Part shown: piece by piece, positions 33,057-42,306 of the stretch | How the letters are laid out: each line of letters begins with the position of its first letter | Position numbering within the stretch: position 1 is the first letter of the stretch | Assembly: GCA_002439095.1 (NCBI GenBank) | Contig: DJOT01000035.1 | Coordinates: 1-64,000, forward strand | Direction of reading: 5' to 3' | Source: Bacteroidales bacterium UBA6431 | GTDB lineage: Bacteria > Bacteroidota > Bacteroidia > Bacteroidales > UBA932 | Length of the DNA: 64,000 nt | Made by a program: the position numbers and the translations under genes | Notes under the pieces: generated by a model | What the model was told of the DNA's origin: nothing | Databases searched by the model: none | What the model saw: only the letters and a program-made list of their open reading frames with translations

Positions 33057-35082
33057 CAATAAGCACAACAAAGGCCAGAGAGTGATCAGGATCAACTTCT
33101 CGACCATCCTCTATGTCATACTCCTTGTGAGCATCGGGTGGATGCTTCTCAGCAACAGTTCCACTCCCGCGGGCAAGATTGAATGGGCCCAGGTCCAGGA
33201 GATGGCCCGGGAGGGCGACATCAGCGAGATACACTTTGTCCGTAACGACTTCCGTGGCGACGTGACAGTCCGTCCGGACAGGTTAGGGAAGTATTCTAAC
33301 CTGTTCACAAACGGGAAACTCCCCAAAAAGTCCCCTCAGTTCTATTTCCTCACTTCCACCAAATTTGATCCGGAAAGTGAATTCAGCGAGTTGAACGCAG
33401 GACTGCAGGACGGCTCAAAGGTCAAGTTGTATATTGAAAACGAGACCAATATCTGGGGCGGCATCCTCGAATGGGTGCTTCCGATTGCGTTGCTTCTGCT
33501 TCTTTATGGGTGGATGTTCCGCTCCATGTCCAGACAGATGGGCGGCGGAAACGGCGGTGGCGGTGGAATGAACCCTTTCAATGTAGGCAAAGCGACAGGT
33601 AAACTCACAGACAAAGACAAGGTCAATGTCACTTTCAAGGATGTGGCCGGTTTGTACGGTGCAAAAGAAGAAGTGATGGAGATCGTGGATTTTCTCAAGA
33701 ATCCGGCAAAATATACTGCTCTCGGCGGAAAAATCCCTAAAGGCGCACTTCTCGTCGGCCCTCCGGGCACCGGAAAGACCTTGCTTGCCAAAGCTGTCGC
33801 AGGAGAGGCGAATGTGCCATTCTTCAGCATAAGCGGATCCGACTTCGTGGAGATGTTCGTCGGAGTCGGGGCCAGCAGGGTCCGGGATCTTTTCGCACAA
33901 GCGAAAGAAAAGGCCCCGTGCATCGTGTTCATCGATGAAATAGACGCCGTGGGACGCGCAAGGGGAAAAAATGTCGGATTTTCATCCAACGATGAGCGCG
34001 AGAACACTCTCAACCAGCTTCTCACAGAGATGGACGGTTTCGACACCAACAGCGGAGTCATCGTCCTTGCGGCCACCAACCGAGCCGACATATTGGACAA
34101 GGCTCTCACCAGAGCCGGTCGTTTTGACCGCCAGATACATGTGACTCTGCCTGACCTCAATGAAAGAAAAGAGATTTTTGCAGTCCATGTCAAGAAACTC
34201 AAACTCTCTCCGGACTTCGATGTGGAGGCCATCGCCAAACAGACGCCTGGATTCTCCGGAGCCGACATAGCCAATGTCTGCAATGAAGCCGCCCTTACGG
34301 CTGCACGCAAAGGAAAGAAGGCTGTAGACAATTCCGACTTCATAGATGCGGTCGACAGGGTAGTGGGCGGAATCGAAAGGAAAAAGACAATCATGTCTCC
34401 AGATGAGAAGAGACTTACAGCATACCACGAGGCCGGCCACGCGGTTGCGGGATGGCTTCTCCCGGGATGCGATCCGGTGCTGAAGGTATCAATAATCCCT
34501 CGCGGTCAGGCACTCGGCCTGACCTGGAGTCTCCCGGACGAGAAAGTCATGATGTCCAAGTCTGACATGATGGACGAGATGTGCTGTCTTGTCGGCGGAA
34601 GGGTGGCAGAAGAAATTGTCAACAACGGAATCCCTTGTACGGGCGCGCTCAATGACTTCGAAAAGATGACCAAGATGGCGTACGCCATGGTTACCTACTA
34701 TGGCATGAGCGACAAGATAGGAAACCTCTCATTCTATGACTCAAGCGGAAGCAACGGCTATGACCTCACCAAACCTTACAGCGAGAAGACGGCACAGACG
34801 ATTGACGCCGAGGCCAAAGCGCTTGTGGACGAGGTGACAAAGCGCACCACCAAGATTCTCAAAGACAATTGGGACAAACTTGAGACGCTTGCGCAGATGC
34901 TTATAGAAAAAGAGGTCATCACGGCAGACGACATCGAGAAACTCTTCGGCCCGAAAGCCGGGACCCATGGGGAAGAGCGGCTCAAAGGCGACCAGGCACA
35001 AGGCCCGGGGCCGGAAGACCAGAAGCCGGAAGCCCCGGCGGAGTCTGAAAACAAGAACGACGAACACAAGGAAAATGAATAA
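33040..35082 (+). CDS. ftsH: ATP-dependent zinc metalloprotease FtsH
   Basis: Membrane AAA+ protease for quality control of membrane proteins. The 680-residue protein has two membrane segments (about 14-35 and 145-163) around a periplasmic domain, Walker A GPPGTGKT (about 241), the second region of homology, and zinc motif HEAGH (about 463-467). The C-terminal tail is rich in Pro, Glu and Lys. ATG 33040 is right after the promoter; the longer frame would run through birA. cdsA begins 8 bases before its stop. Confidence 0.97.
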   Translation: MAQKPNNKHNKGQRVIRINFSTILYVILLVSIGWMLLSNSSTPAGKIEWAQVQEMAREGDISEIHFVRNDFRGDVTVRPDRLGKYSNLFTNGKLPKKSPQFYFLTSTKFDPESEFSELNAGLQDGSKVKLYIENETNIWGGILEWVLPIALLLLLYGWMFRSMSRQMGGGNGGGGGMNPFNVGKATGKLTDKDKVNVTFKDVAGLYGAKEEVMEIVDFLKNPAKYTALGGKIPKGALLVGPPGTGKTLLAKAVAGEANVPFFSISGSDFVEMFVGVGASRVRDLFAQAKEKAPCIVFIDEIDAVGRARGKNVGFSSNDERENTLNQLLTEMDGFDTNSGVIVLAATNRADILDKALTRAGRFDRQIHVTLPDLNERKEIFAVHVKKLKLSPDFDVEAIAKQTPGFSGADIANVCNEAALTAARKGKKAVDNSDFIDAVDRVVGGIERKKTIMSPDEKRLTAYHEAGHAVAGWLLPGCDPVLKVSIIPRGQALGLTWSLPDEKVMMSKSDMMDEMCCLVGGRVAEEIVNNGIPCTGALNDFEKMTKMAYAMVTYYGMSDKIGNLSFYDSSGSNGYDLTKPYSEKTAQTIDAEAKALVDEVTKRTTKILKDNWDKLETLAQMLIEKEVITADDIEKLFGPKAGTHGEERLKGDQAQGPGPEDQKPEAPAESENKNDEHKENE

Positions 35083-35905
35083 TCTGCTGAAGAGAACCCT
35101 TGCCGGACTGGTTTTCCTTGTCGTGATGGTTTTCGGCACGATTTGGGACAGGACACTTTTTGGTGCCCTGTTCCTTGTCATTTTATATACAGCCCTCCGG
35201 GAGTTCTACACAATGACTCTGGGGCAGCGGTATCCTATACAACAAAAGATAGGCTTGCTTACGGCAGTGGCGGCATTCATACTCATTGCCGCTGCACAGT
35301 TCTTCGGATGGGACATCAGGCTGCTGCTTCTGGTGCTGTTCCCGCTGCTGCTGATTCCGGTGTCCTGCATCTTTTTTCCCGAAAGGGACGGCTTTTCCGA
35401 TATCGGACTCATTTATGCGGGTCTCGGATACATCGCCCTGCCTATCTGCCTGTCTCCGCTTCTTGTTATGGACGGCCCCGTTTTTGACGGTTGGCATATT
35501 TTGCCGCTTTTCATCATAATCTGGGTATCGGACGTAGGGGCATATTGTGTCGGCTCCATCCTCGGAAGGAGGGCCGGAGCACGTAAATTGGCACCGGAGA
35601 TCTCGCCGAAGAAATCATGGTGGGGATTCTGGGGTGGACTGGTCTTCAGCGCAGCAGCAGCCCTACTGATGTGCAAACTCGGATGGCTGCCCTACTATTG
35701 GATTCACAGCATGATGTTGGGTATCGTGATATGCCTTGGAGGTGTGTGTGGGGATCTGTTCGAGTCCGAGTGGAAGCGCAGCTGCGGAGTCAAGGATTCG
35801 GGCAATTGCATTCCGGGACACGGCGGAATGCTTGACCGGTTCGACAGCAGCCTGGTGGGGATTCCGCTCGGGATCGTATATCTCGCAGCGTTCGGACTTC
35901 TATGA
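35075..35905 (+). CDS. cdsA: Phosphatidate cytidylyltransferase
   Basis: Makes CDP-diacylglycerol from phosphatidate and CTP. The 276-residue polytopic protein has about eight membrane segments and ends with the family signature region: SWWGFWGGLVFS, LGGVCGDLFESEWKRSCGVKD and PGHGGMLDRFDS. ATG 35075 overlaps the ftsH stop by 8 bases and the psd start overlaps its stop by 4 bases (ATGA), so ftsH, cdsA and psd form one operon. Confidence 0.95.
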   Translation: MNNLLKRTLAGLVFLVVMVFGTIWDRTLFGALFLVILYTALREFYTMTLGQRYPIQQKIGLLTAVAAFILIAAAQFFGWDIRLLLLVLFPLLLIPVSCIFFPERDGFSDIGLIYAGLGYIALPICLSPLLVMDGPVFDGWHILPLFIIIWVSDVGAYCVGSILGRRAGARKLAPEISPKKSWWGFWGGLVFSAAAALLMCKLGWLPYYWIHSMMLGIVICLGGVCGDLFESEWKRSCGVKDSGNCIPGHGGMLDRFDSSLVGIPLGIVYLAAFGLL

Positions 35906-36585
35906 TAGACCGCAACTCCAGAGGCACCCTCGCCCTCGTTTACGCCTTCAGTGCCGCTGCCGGTGCGGCGCTCTTGTTGTTTGTGCACGTCAGCTGGATT
36001 GTATGGCCCGTGCTGGCCCTGCTGCTGTGGTTCTGTATCTGGCAGACCTTTTTTTTCCGGGTACCGCAGCGAAAATGCAATGGTTCTGGCACATGCATAT
36101 CTTCTGTCGCAGACGGCAAGGTCGTCATCATCGAAAAGGCATACGAAAAAGAATACCTAAAATGCGAATGCATCCAGGTATCCGTATACATGAATTTCTT
36201 CGATGTTCACGCCAACTTTTGGCCGGCGGACGGAGAAGTGAGTTACTACAAGTATTATCCCGGCAAACACCTGCTTGCGTTCAAGCCTAAAGCCTCCGAG
36301 GAAAACGAGCACAGCTGCACGGGGATGACGTTACCTGGAGGGGAAAGGATCTTTTTCAAACAGATAGCGGGTGGCTTCGCCCGCAGGATAGTCTGCTATG
36401 CCCACAGATGCAATTCCGTCAAGGCAGGCAACCAATGCGGGATCATCAAATTCGGTTCGAGGATAGACCTTTTCCTCCCGCTGGATGCGGAGCTGAGAGT
36501 CTCCGTTGGCGATTATGTCAGGGCGTGCGAGACTGTCATTGCAGAATTGCCCTCAAGTCCATCTTCAATTGCTCGACAGAAGTGA
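35902..36585 (+). CDS. psd: Phosphatidylserine decarboxylase, short form
   Basis: Converts phosphatidylserine to phosphatidylethanolamine. The 227-residue proenzyme has two N-terminal membrane segments, the block SVYMNFFDVHANFWPADGEV (as YMNFFDVHANFWP), and the self-cleavage Gly-Ser in IKFGSRIDLFLP (about residues 184-186), where the Ser becomes the pyruvoyl group. The short form without the E. coli-type N-terminal extension is usual in Bacteroidota. The gene after it on the opposite strand overlaps its last 50 bases. Confidence 0.93.
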   Translation: MIDRNSRGTLALVYAFSAAAGAALLLFVHVSWIVWPVLALLLWFCIWQTFFFRVPQRKCNGSGTCISSVADGKVVIIEKAYEKEYLKCECIQVSVYMNFFDVHANFWPADGEVSYYKYYPGKHLLAFKPKASEENEHSCTGMTLPGGERIFFKQIAGGFARRIVCYAHRCNSVKAGNQCGIIKFGSRIDLFLPLDAELRVSVGDYVRACETVIAELPSSPSSIARQK

Positions 36586-37144
36586 ATACCAGCCCTTTAA
36601 TACCCAATGCCTCCGCAGCTGCGATATTTTCGGAATTATCATCAATGAACAGGCATTCTTCCGCTTTGAGTCCGAAACGTTCAAGGAGAATCCTATAGAT
36701 TCTTTCATCAGGCTTCTTGCAATGTTCCTGACCTGAAATGACATAAGCATCCAAGAGTTCAAAAACCGGATAGTGCTTGGTGTCCTCGCGTATCAGAGGG
36801 AACGTCTCTGCAGACCAGTTTGACAGGCCGAAAAGGCGGTATCCGCGCTCTTTGAGCTCCCGTACCACAGCCTCCATCCCCGGTATCTGCCCGTTCATCA
36901 TACCGATCCACTGCCCGAAATACATCTTGATCTCATTCGCCCACTCAGGATAAAGGGCTATTCTCTCGGCCATCGCGTCCTGAGTCGGCCTTCCGGCGTC
37001 CACGGTCGCGTTCCACTCATAAGGGCAAACATTCTGCAGGAAATACTCTGTCTTCTCCGGATCATTGAAATATTTGTCGAAAAGATGATGCGGATTCCAG
37101 TCCACCAGAACAGACCCGAAATCGAAAATAATATTGTGAATCAT
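36536..37144 (-). CDS. HAD-superfamily phosphatase (subfamily IA)
   Basis: The 202-residue hydrolase begins MIHNIIFDFGSVLVDWNP, where the first motif is D-x-G-x-V-like, and continues with LFGLSNWS (motif II), a lysine in CKKPDERIYRILLERF (motif III) and FIDDNSENIAAAEALG (motif IV). It resembles YihX-type phosphatases of sugar phosphates. Its 3' end runs 50 bases into psd, and both reading frames are complete there. It starts 2 bases after the upstream plug-lipoprotein gene, so those two are an operon. Confidence 0.88.
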   Translation of the reverse strand: MIHNIIFDFGSVLVDWNPHHLFDKYFNDPEKTEYFLQNVCPYEWNATVDAGRPTQDAMAERIALYPEWANEIKMYFGQWIGMMNGQIPGMEAVVRELKERGYRLFGLSNWSAETFPLIREDTKHYPVFELLDAYVISGQEHCKKPDERIYRILLERFGLKAEECLFIDDNSENIAAAEALGIKGLVFTSVEQLKMDLRAILQ

Positions 37145-37146
37145 AC

Positions 37147-37605
37147 CTAATCTATTGTTTTTCTAGTTACTATAAGTATCACACCATTCGCTCCACGGGC
37201 ACCATAAAGAGCTGTGGTAGAGGCATCTTTCAACACATCAACCCTTTCCACCATATCAGGCTGGATGTGGCTTATGTCGTCAGTCTCCATCCCGTCCAAG
37301 AGGATAAGTGGTTCATTGCTCCCCATGATCGAGTTCACTCCACGGATTGAGATTGAGGTACCGTTGACGACAAGTCCGGGGACCCGCCCCTTGAGGTATT
37401 CATAAATGTCACTGTAACCGGAGCCCTGCTTGATTTCAAGCGATGAAACGGATGAGGCTGAATCTTTCTTCTTGATTTTACCATAACCGGTATTGACATA
37501 CTCCTCCCCGGAATCACGCCCGGGGACATAATCAGCAGCTTTCCGTGAAGTCCCGCAAGAGACGACAATCAGGGCAGCCGCAGCAAAAGCAAACATTCGT
37601 TTCAT
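37147..37605 (-). CDS. Stand-alone TonB plug-domain lipoprotein
   Basis: The 152-residue product has a lipobox VVSCGTS and then a complete SusC-type plug domain: YEYLKGRVPGLVV, ISIRGVNSIMGSNEPLILLDG, VERVDVLKDASTTALYGARGANGVILI. No beta-barrel follows. In SusC-like receptors this domain sits inside the barrel; alone and lipid-anchored, its role is unknown. Similar short plug proteins occur in Bacteroidota. It is cotranscribed with the HAD phosphatase gene. Confidence 0.82.
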   Translation of the reverse strand: MKRMFAFAAAALIVVSCGTSRKAADYVPGRDSGEEYVNTGYGKIKKKDSASSVSSLEIKQGSGYSDIYEYLKGRVPGLVVNGTSISIRGVNSIMGSNEPLILLDGMETDDISHIQPDMVERVDVLKDASTTALYGARGANGVILIVTRKTID

Positions 37606-37659
37606 CGCAAATTGTTATTAGTATTCCTCAAATATACAAAACATTTTCATATCCGGGCC

Positions 37660-37689
37660 TTGCGGATTCGGGAAAATGACGTATCTTTG
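37660..37689 (+). promoter_or_regulatory. tRNA-Cys promoter
   Basis: TTG (37660-37662), 19 bp, TATCTTTG (37682-37689): consensus match, ending 10 bases before the tRNA. Confidence 0.7.
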
Positions 37690-37699
37690 CATTCCCGAT

Positions 37700-37773
37700 G
37701 GTGCGTTGGCCGAGTGGTCAGGCGCAGGTCTGCAAAACCTGTCACAGTGGTTCGATTCCGCTACGCACCTCCA
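37700..37773 (+). tRNA. tRNA-Cys (GCA)
   Basis: A full cloverleaf can be drawn. Acceptor GGTGCGT pairs with ACGCACC; the anticodon stem CAGGT/ACCTG holds loop CTGCAAA with anticodon GCA; the T arm contains GGTTCGATTCC. CCA is encoded (37771-37773). Confidence 0.95.
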
Positions 37774-37776
37774 ACG

Positions 37777-37804
37777 AGTGCTTTCAGTTCGTTCTGAAAG
37801 CACT
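37777..37804 (+). terminator. Hairpin after tRNA-Cys
   Basis: AGTGCTTTCAG (37777-37787) and CTGAAAGCACT (37794-37804) form a perfect 11-bp stem with a 6-nt loop. No T-run follows, so termination may be partial or the stem may mark the 3' processing site. Confidence 0.55.
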
Positions 37805-37928
37805 TGTCGTATCTGACCTGCAAGACTGACGTCCCGAAGAATAACAGATAAGTGCAAAAAACTGGCGAAAAGGCAACGAATCGAAAGCTTGGGAGGGCAT
37901 CGGTTTCAGTTTTTCAAAAAATATGACT

Positions 37929-37936
37929 TATCTTTG
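37929..37936 (+). promoter_or_regulatory. -7 box upstream of the phosphotransferase gene
   Basis: TATCTTTG matches the -7 consensus 29 bases before the start codon at 37966. The matching -33 box is poor. Confidence 0.45.
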
Positions 37937-37965
37937 AAGTCTCATTAAGATAAGACACTATCGAT

Positions 37966-38661
37966 ATGGAAACGAAACAAGCAACGAGAATTCAGACATC
38001 ACTTCTCAACGGAGTGGAGAAAAAAGCTCTTGTATGGCTCGCTGAGAGACAGCCGAAATGGATGACGTCAGATATCTTGACAGGCATAGGCTTCATCGGC
38101 GCGCTTATAATAGCCGCAGGATTCATACTCACAAAGAAAAACATCGATTTTCTCTGGATTTCGACCTTTGGCCTGCTCGTCAACTGGTACGGAGACTCTC
38201 TCGACGGCACTCTCGCAAGAGTACGCAAAAAGCAGCGTCCTATCTACGGGTATTATCTGGATCACACCGTTGACTGCATCAATGAAAGCGTCATGTTCAT
38301 CGGAGCCGGGCTCTCCGGACTCATGATCAACCCGTCCCTCGCCCTTGCCGTACTGGTCCTCTACCTTCTTATGACCATCAATGTCAGTGTCAATGCCCAT
38401 CTCAAGAGCGAGTTCAGACTGACCTACGCAAAGCTCGGCCCGACTGAATTCAGGCTGATCGTGATGATCGTCAACACTCTTTTCATATTCATAAAGCCGC
38501 TGTCGGAGTTCCACAAGACCTACCACCTGTTCGGATACGAATTCGGAATGAAAGCCCTTGACTTCGTAGCAGTAGGCATGATAGTGATTCTGGCGATAAT
38601 GTATCTGGTGACCATTTTCTCAGATGCCGCCAAGTATTCCAAGATGGATCCGAAAAAATAA
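37966..38661 (+). CDS. CDP-alcohol phosphatidyltransferase family protein
   Basis: Membrane enzyme that transfers a phosphatidyl or similar group from a CDP-activated donor. The 231-residue protein has about six membrane segments and the full signature D-G-x2-A-R-x8-G-x3-D-x3-D in SLDGTLARVRKKQRPIYGYY followed by LDHTVD. The acceptor alcohol cannot be told from sequence. It lies 12 bases upstream of cardiolipin synthase and is probably cotranscribed, which favours a role in phospholipid synthesis. Confidence 0.85.
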   Translation: METKQATRIQTSLLNGVEKKALVWLAERQPKWMTSDILTGIGFIGALIIAAGFILTKKNIDFLWISTFGLLVNWYGDSLDGTLARVRKKQRPIYGYYLDHTVDCINESVMFIGAGLSGLMINPSLALAVLVLYLLMTINVSVNAHLKSEFRLTYAKLGPTEFRLIVMIVNTLFIFIKPLSEFHKTYHLFGYEFGMKALDFVAVGMIVILAIMYLVTIFSDAAKYSKMDPKK

Positions 38662-38673
38662 AGGCAACCTCGG

Positions 38674-40080
38674 ATGAGCCTCTGGTGGAGCATTATTTTC
38701 TTTCTGGTGCTTCTCAGCATCATCGTCATGATGATTTCAGAGAACCGCCACCCTCTGCGCACCATAGCATGGATTATGGTTCTCATATTCCTGCCTGGCG
38801 TGGGGCTCGTCCTGTATATGATTTTCGGGCGCGACAACCGCAACCGGCGCCTCGTGAGCGATGCCGACCTGCGGGAGTTCAAATCCAACACATCAAGACT
38901 GTACGCCCTGCAGATATGCAGCCGTCCCGAGCCTTCTGAAAAGGATCTGATCAATCTTCTCTGGGGATGCAACCTCGCTTTTCCGCTGAACGGGAACTCC
39001 CTGAAGGTCTACACGAACTTCGACACGATGTACGCCGACCTTCTGACGGACATGCGCAACGCCAGGAGCCATATCCACTTCCAGTTTTTCAAATTTGAAG
39101 ACGACCCGGTCGGGGAACTCGCAGCACGCATCCTCATCGACAAAGCCAAAGCCGGACTGGAAGTCCGCGTGCAATACGATGATGCCGCCAACCTGCAGCG
39201 CAAGTCCTTTTTCAAACGGCTCAAAGAGGAAGGCGTCATGGTGCAACCTTTCCTCAAAGTCCCCATTCCGTTCATCTCAAGCAGCACCAACTACCGCAAC
39301 CACCGTAAAGTGGCCGTGATAGACGGAACCGTCGGATACATCGGAGGCATGAACATAGCGCAGCGGTACTCGACAGGCATCCGGGGAGGCATGTGGAGGG
39401 ACACCCATATACGGGTCACCGGACCGGCTGTGTCAGAAATGCAGACCAGTTTCCTCGTGGACTGGCAATTCTCCTCAAAGAAGCCGCTTTTCTCTGAAAA
39501 ATATTATCCGCAGGCACCTGTGGACGGAGATGTGCTCATGCAGGTAGCGACTTCCGGACCAATGGACGAATGGAGAGTCATCATGCAGGGCATAGTCCAA
39601 ATGATCGCCCAAAGCAGGGAGTACATCTACATCCAGTCCCCATACCTGATCCCTACCGAACCGGTGCTTCTGGCACTCCGCAACGCAGCCCTTTCCGGAG
39701 TGGATGTCAGGATAATGATCCCGTACCGCGGCGACAGGGGAGTAATCGTCCCGCTCGCGACCCGCTCCTATGTCAAAGACGTGGTGACCGCAGGAGTAAA
39801 GGTCGATTTCTACGAAAACGGTTACATGCATTCCAAAGCCATCGTCTCCGATGACCGTGTCGCGACCATCGGCTCCACGAACATGGACGTGCGCAGCTAC
39901 GAGCAGGATTTCGAGATCAATGCATTCATCTACGACAGGGAACTGGCGAAAAAGATGAAACACATTTTCCTTGAAGACGAAAAGCACACATGGCGGGTCG
40001 ATCCGGAGAAATGGGCCGACAGGCCTTGGCCGGTCCGGTTCAGAGAGTCGCTATCGCGGCTCATGTCCCCTCTGTTATAA
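38674..40080 (+). CDS. cls: Cardiolipin synthase (phospholipase D family)
   Basis: Joins two phosphatidylglycerol molecules, or PG and PE, to cardiolipin. The 468-residue protein has two N-terminal membrane segments (about 3-52) and two PLD catalytic motifs, NHRKVAVIDG (about 209) and MHSKAIVSDDRVATIGSTN (about 385). Length agrees with ClsA-type enzymes. It is the second gene after the CDP-alcohol phosphotransferase and its stop overlaps the converging ureohydrolase gene by 6 bases. Confidence 0.94.
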   Translation: MSLWWSIIFFLVLLSIIVMMISENRHPLRTIAWIMVLIFLPGVGLVLYMIFGRDNRNRRLVSDADLREFKSNTSRLYALQICSRPEPSEKDLINLLWGCNLAFPLNGNSLKVYTNFDTMYADLLTDMRNARSHIHFQFFKFEDDPVGELAARILIDKAKAGLEVRVQYDDAANLQRKSFFKRLKEEGVMVQPFLKVPIPFISSSTNYRNHRKVAVIDGTVGYIGGMNIAQRYSTGIRGGMWRDTHIRVTGPAVSEMQTSFLVDWQFSSKKPLFSEKYYPQAPVDGDVLMQVATSGPMDEWRVIMQGIVQMIAQSREYIYIQSPYLIPTEPVLLALRNAALSGVDVRIMIPYRGDRGVIVPLATRSYVKDVVTAGVKVDFYENGYMHSKAIVSDDRVATIGSTNMDVRSYEQDFEINAFIYDRELAKKMKHIFLEDEKHTWRVDPEKWADRPWPVRFRESLSRLMSPLL

Positions 40081-40683
40081 AGAGGAAAACCAGTCCTTCA
40101 GCACCCTGTAAGTGCTTCGGTTAAGCGCAATGTCGGCATCGGTGCCTCCTTGAGCACGGGTGATGCCGCCGCAGATATCAGCACCGACTATCTCACGCCT
40201 CCCGGCAAGTTCATCAAGGGAGAGCTGAAGTTCTTTGAGGGTCAGATCACCCTGATCCCAGTCTGTCCGCGCATATTCAGGGGAAAGCACATCAAGATCC
40301 AAAGATATATAGACAGGCAGGCCACCTGGTGAGAGGTTATGCAGGTCATTGGAGTGGCGTACAAGGTATGAAGCGCCCAGCATCGGCAGACGCCGTGCCT
40401 CCCGGACCCAGGAACCGCAGCTGAGAAGTTCTCCACCAAATGCAGCCGCCTGATCATCAGGGTGATGGTCATACAGCACAAGTTCGAATGGGTCAGCAAT
40501 CCTCTCCAGAAAAAACAGGCTGACGTAATGATAATCGCCAGTCCCGATAAGGTGAAGAGCCCTTAAGGGAGTGGCCGAAATCTGTTGCCTGATCAGTGCC
40601 GCGCTTTCAGCGGAACAGTAACAACAAGTGCCTTCCAGCGATGAAAAATCTGCATTTACCACATCCATAATTACAAATTTCAC
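40075..40683 (-). CDS. Ureohydrolase (arginase/agmatinase) fold protein
   Basis: The 202-residue protein keeps the metal-binding motifs of the arginase superfamily: GTGDYHY (like G-x-D/G-x-H), LYDHHPDD (like D-A-H-x-D) and ISLDLDVLSP (like S-x-D-x-D-x-x-D/S-P). It is about 100 residues shorter than true arginases, so the substrate is uncertain. The start is GTG at 40683, or ATG at 40668, which would lose only five residues. It shares its upstream region with the gene that heads the glycine cleavage operon. Confidence 0.75.
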   Translation of the reverse strand: MKFVIMDVVNADFSSLEGTCCYCSAESAALIRQQISATPLRALHLIGTGDYHYVSLFFLERIADPFELVLYDHHPDDQAAAFGGELLSCGSWVREARRLPMLGASYLVRHSNDLHNLSPGGLPVYISLDLDVLSPEYARTDWDQGDLTLKELQLSLDELAGRREIVGADICGGITRAQGGTDADIALNRSTYRVLKDWFSSL

Positions 40684-40693
40684 ATTTTTTTGC

Positions 40694-40701
40694 TATATTT
40701 G
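40694..40701 (+). promoter_or_regulatory. -7 box for the glycine cleavage operon
   Basis: TATATTTG matches the -7 consensus exactly, 23 bases before the ATG at 40725. No clear -33 box is seen at the usual distance. Confidence 0.5.
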
Positions 40702-40724
40702 TTCAAATTATCTTAATTGTTTAC

Positions 40725-41189
40725 ATGGTATCGGACACCGCCAATACAATTGACCCCGAAAAGGTCTACTTCTCAATGGACGAACTCACGCTTGACACGG
40801 AGGACGGCCCAAAGACCCTCAAACTGGGGGTCTGGTTAAATGTAGACCCAGTCCGCATACACAAGATGATAGTACGTGAGAAAGTGCTTCAGGTTGACAC
40901 CATGGAGGTTCTCAATCCGCTGGTAAGCAAACTGCGCCGGGCGGATCCGGAATACTACAAAAGATTCATGGGCCTCAGGCTGGTGATCGACTATCCTGGA
41001 TTCAGCAACGGGATACTTGCAAAGATCCCGTTCGAGAACGACCCTGTAGGCTTCTACAAGTGGTGGAGAAAAGGCAAGCACGAGGACAAGGTGTACCTTT
41101 CCCTCGGGAATCAGGTCAGGTTGTTCCAAAAAGTCGCCATGATGGATCCCAAGATGATTCTGAAAAGGGATTTGGAAACTCTTAAATAA
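40725..41189 (+). CDS. Unknown protein heading the glycine cleavage operon
   Basis: The 154-residue product (MVSDTANTIDPEKVYFSMDE) is soluble and mixed alpha/beta, with the notable segments GPKTLKLGVWLNVDPVRIHK and GFYKWWRKGKHEDKVYLS. I recognise no family and no catalytic motif. It ends 13 bases before gcvT, so cotranscription is nearly certain. A link with glycine or one-carbon metabolism is only inferred. Confidence 0.7.
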   Translation: MVSDTANTIDPEKVYFSMDELTLDTEDGPKTLKLGVWLNVDPVRIHKMIVREKVLQVDTMEVLNPLVSKLRRADPEYYKRFMGLRLVIDYPGFSNGILAKIPFENDPVGFYKWWRKGKHEDKVYLSLGNQVRLFQKVAMMDPKMILKRDLETLK

Positions 41190-41202
41190 CTCTATATCAG
41201 AT

Positions 41203-42306
41203 ATGGACGAACAGTTGAAAAAGACTTGTCTGCACGGGGAGCACATTGCCCTCGGTGCTAAGATGAGCCCGTTTGCCGGTTATGACATGCCTATCCAGTA
41301 CAAGGGCATCATTGACGAGCACAACGCGGTCCGCGAGAATGTCGGGATGTTCGATGTCTCCCACATGGGAGAGGTGTTCATCAGCGGCCAGGATGCGGAG
41401 CGCTTTGTCAACCATATATTCACCAACGATGTCAAAGGCCTCAAAGACGGAGGCATACTTTATGGCATGATGCTGTACCCGGACGGCGGGACGGTGGACG
41501 ACCTTCTGGTATACAAGGAATTCACACCTCAAAGCTATCTCCTCGTCGTGAACGCGTCCAATATCGGAAAGGACTATGACTGGATGAAGAGCCAGTCGGC
41601 GGGATTCGATGTCAAGATAGACAACCAGTCGGAAAAATGGGGCCAGATAGCCGTACAGGGCCCTAAGGCGGAGGAGATGCTTATCAAGGTGCTCGACATG
41701 CCTAAAGCTGCCGGCCTGGGATTCTATGAGTTCTGCGATATCGTCAAGGACGGTGTCCGGGTGATACTGAGCCGCACAGGATATACAGGAGAAGACGGAT
41801 TCGAGATCTACTCCACAAATGAACAGATCGTCAAGTATTGGAAGGCCCTCATCGCAGCCGGAGTGCAGCCATGCGGACTCGGCTGCCGTGACACTCTGAG
41901 ATTTGAAGCGGGACTGCCTCTCTACGGAGATGAGCTGACTCCGGAAATCAGCCCCGTAATGGCCGGACTCGGCATGTTCTGCAAAATGGACAAGGAGGAG
42001 TTCATCGGCAAAGAGGCCCTTGCCAGACAAAAGAGCGAGGGCACGGCAGAGAAACTGGTCGGAATAGAACTTCACGACAAGGCCATCCCCAGAGCCGGAT
42101 ATCCGGTGGAGACCGCTGACGGCACCGTAGTAGGAGTCGTGACCACGGGCTATCATTCAATCACCCTCGGGAAGAGCATCTGCTTCGCACTGGTGGACAC
42201 TGCATGCTCCGCGCTTGGCACCACACTGTATGTCGCCATCCGCAAGCGCCGCTTCGAGGGCAATGTGGTCAAGAAGAGATTTTATCAAACAAAATACAAG
42301 AAGTAA
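41203..42306 (+). CDS. gcvT: Glycine cleavage system T protein (aminomethyltransferase)
   Basis: Transfers the methylene of the lipoyl-bound aminomethyl group to tetrahydrofolate and releases ammonia. The 367-residue protein has MPIQYKGIIDEHNAVRENVGMF region with FDVSHMGE, GQIAVQGPKA, SRTGYTGEDGFEIY, CGLGCRDTLRFEAGLPLYG and the C-terminal IRKRRFEGNVVKKRFY. Length is usual. Its TAA overlaps the gcvH ATG by one base. Confidence 0.97.
   Translation: MDEQLKKTCLHGEHIALGAKMSPFAGYDMPIQYKGIIDEHNAVRENVGMFDVSHMGEVFISGQDAERFVNHIFTNDVKGLKDGGILYGMMLYPDGGTVDDLLVYKEFTPQSYLLVVNASNIGKDYDWMKSQSAGFDVKIDNQSEKWGQIAVQGPKAEEMLIKVLDMPKAAGLGFYEFCDIVKDGVRVILSRTGYTGEDGFEIYSTNEQIVKYWKALIAAGVQPCGLGCRDTLRFEAGLPLYGDELTPEISPVMAGLGMFCKMDKEEFIGKEALARQKSEGTAEKLVGIELHDKAIPRAGYPVETADGTVVGVVTTGYHSITLGKSICFALVDTACSALGTTLYVAIRKRRFEGNVVKKRFYQTKYKK

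Noticed and set aside
41190..41202. Glycine riboswitch before gcvT
   Set aside because: Only 13 bases separate gcvT from the preceding gene, and the leader of that gene (40702-40724) is also too short.
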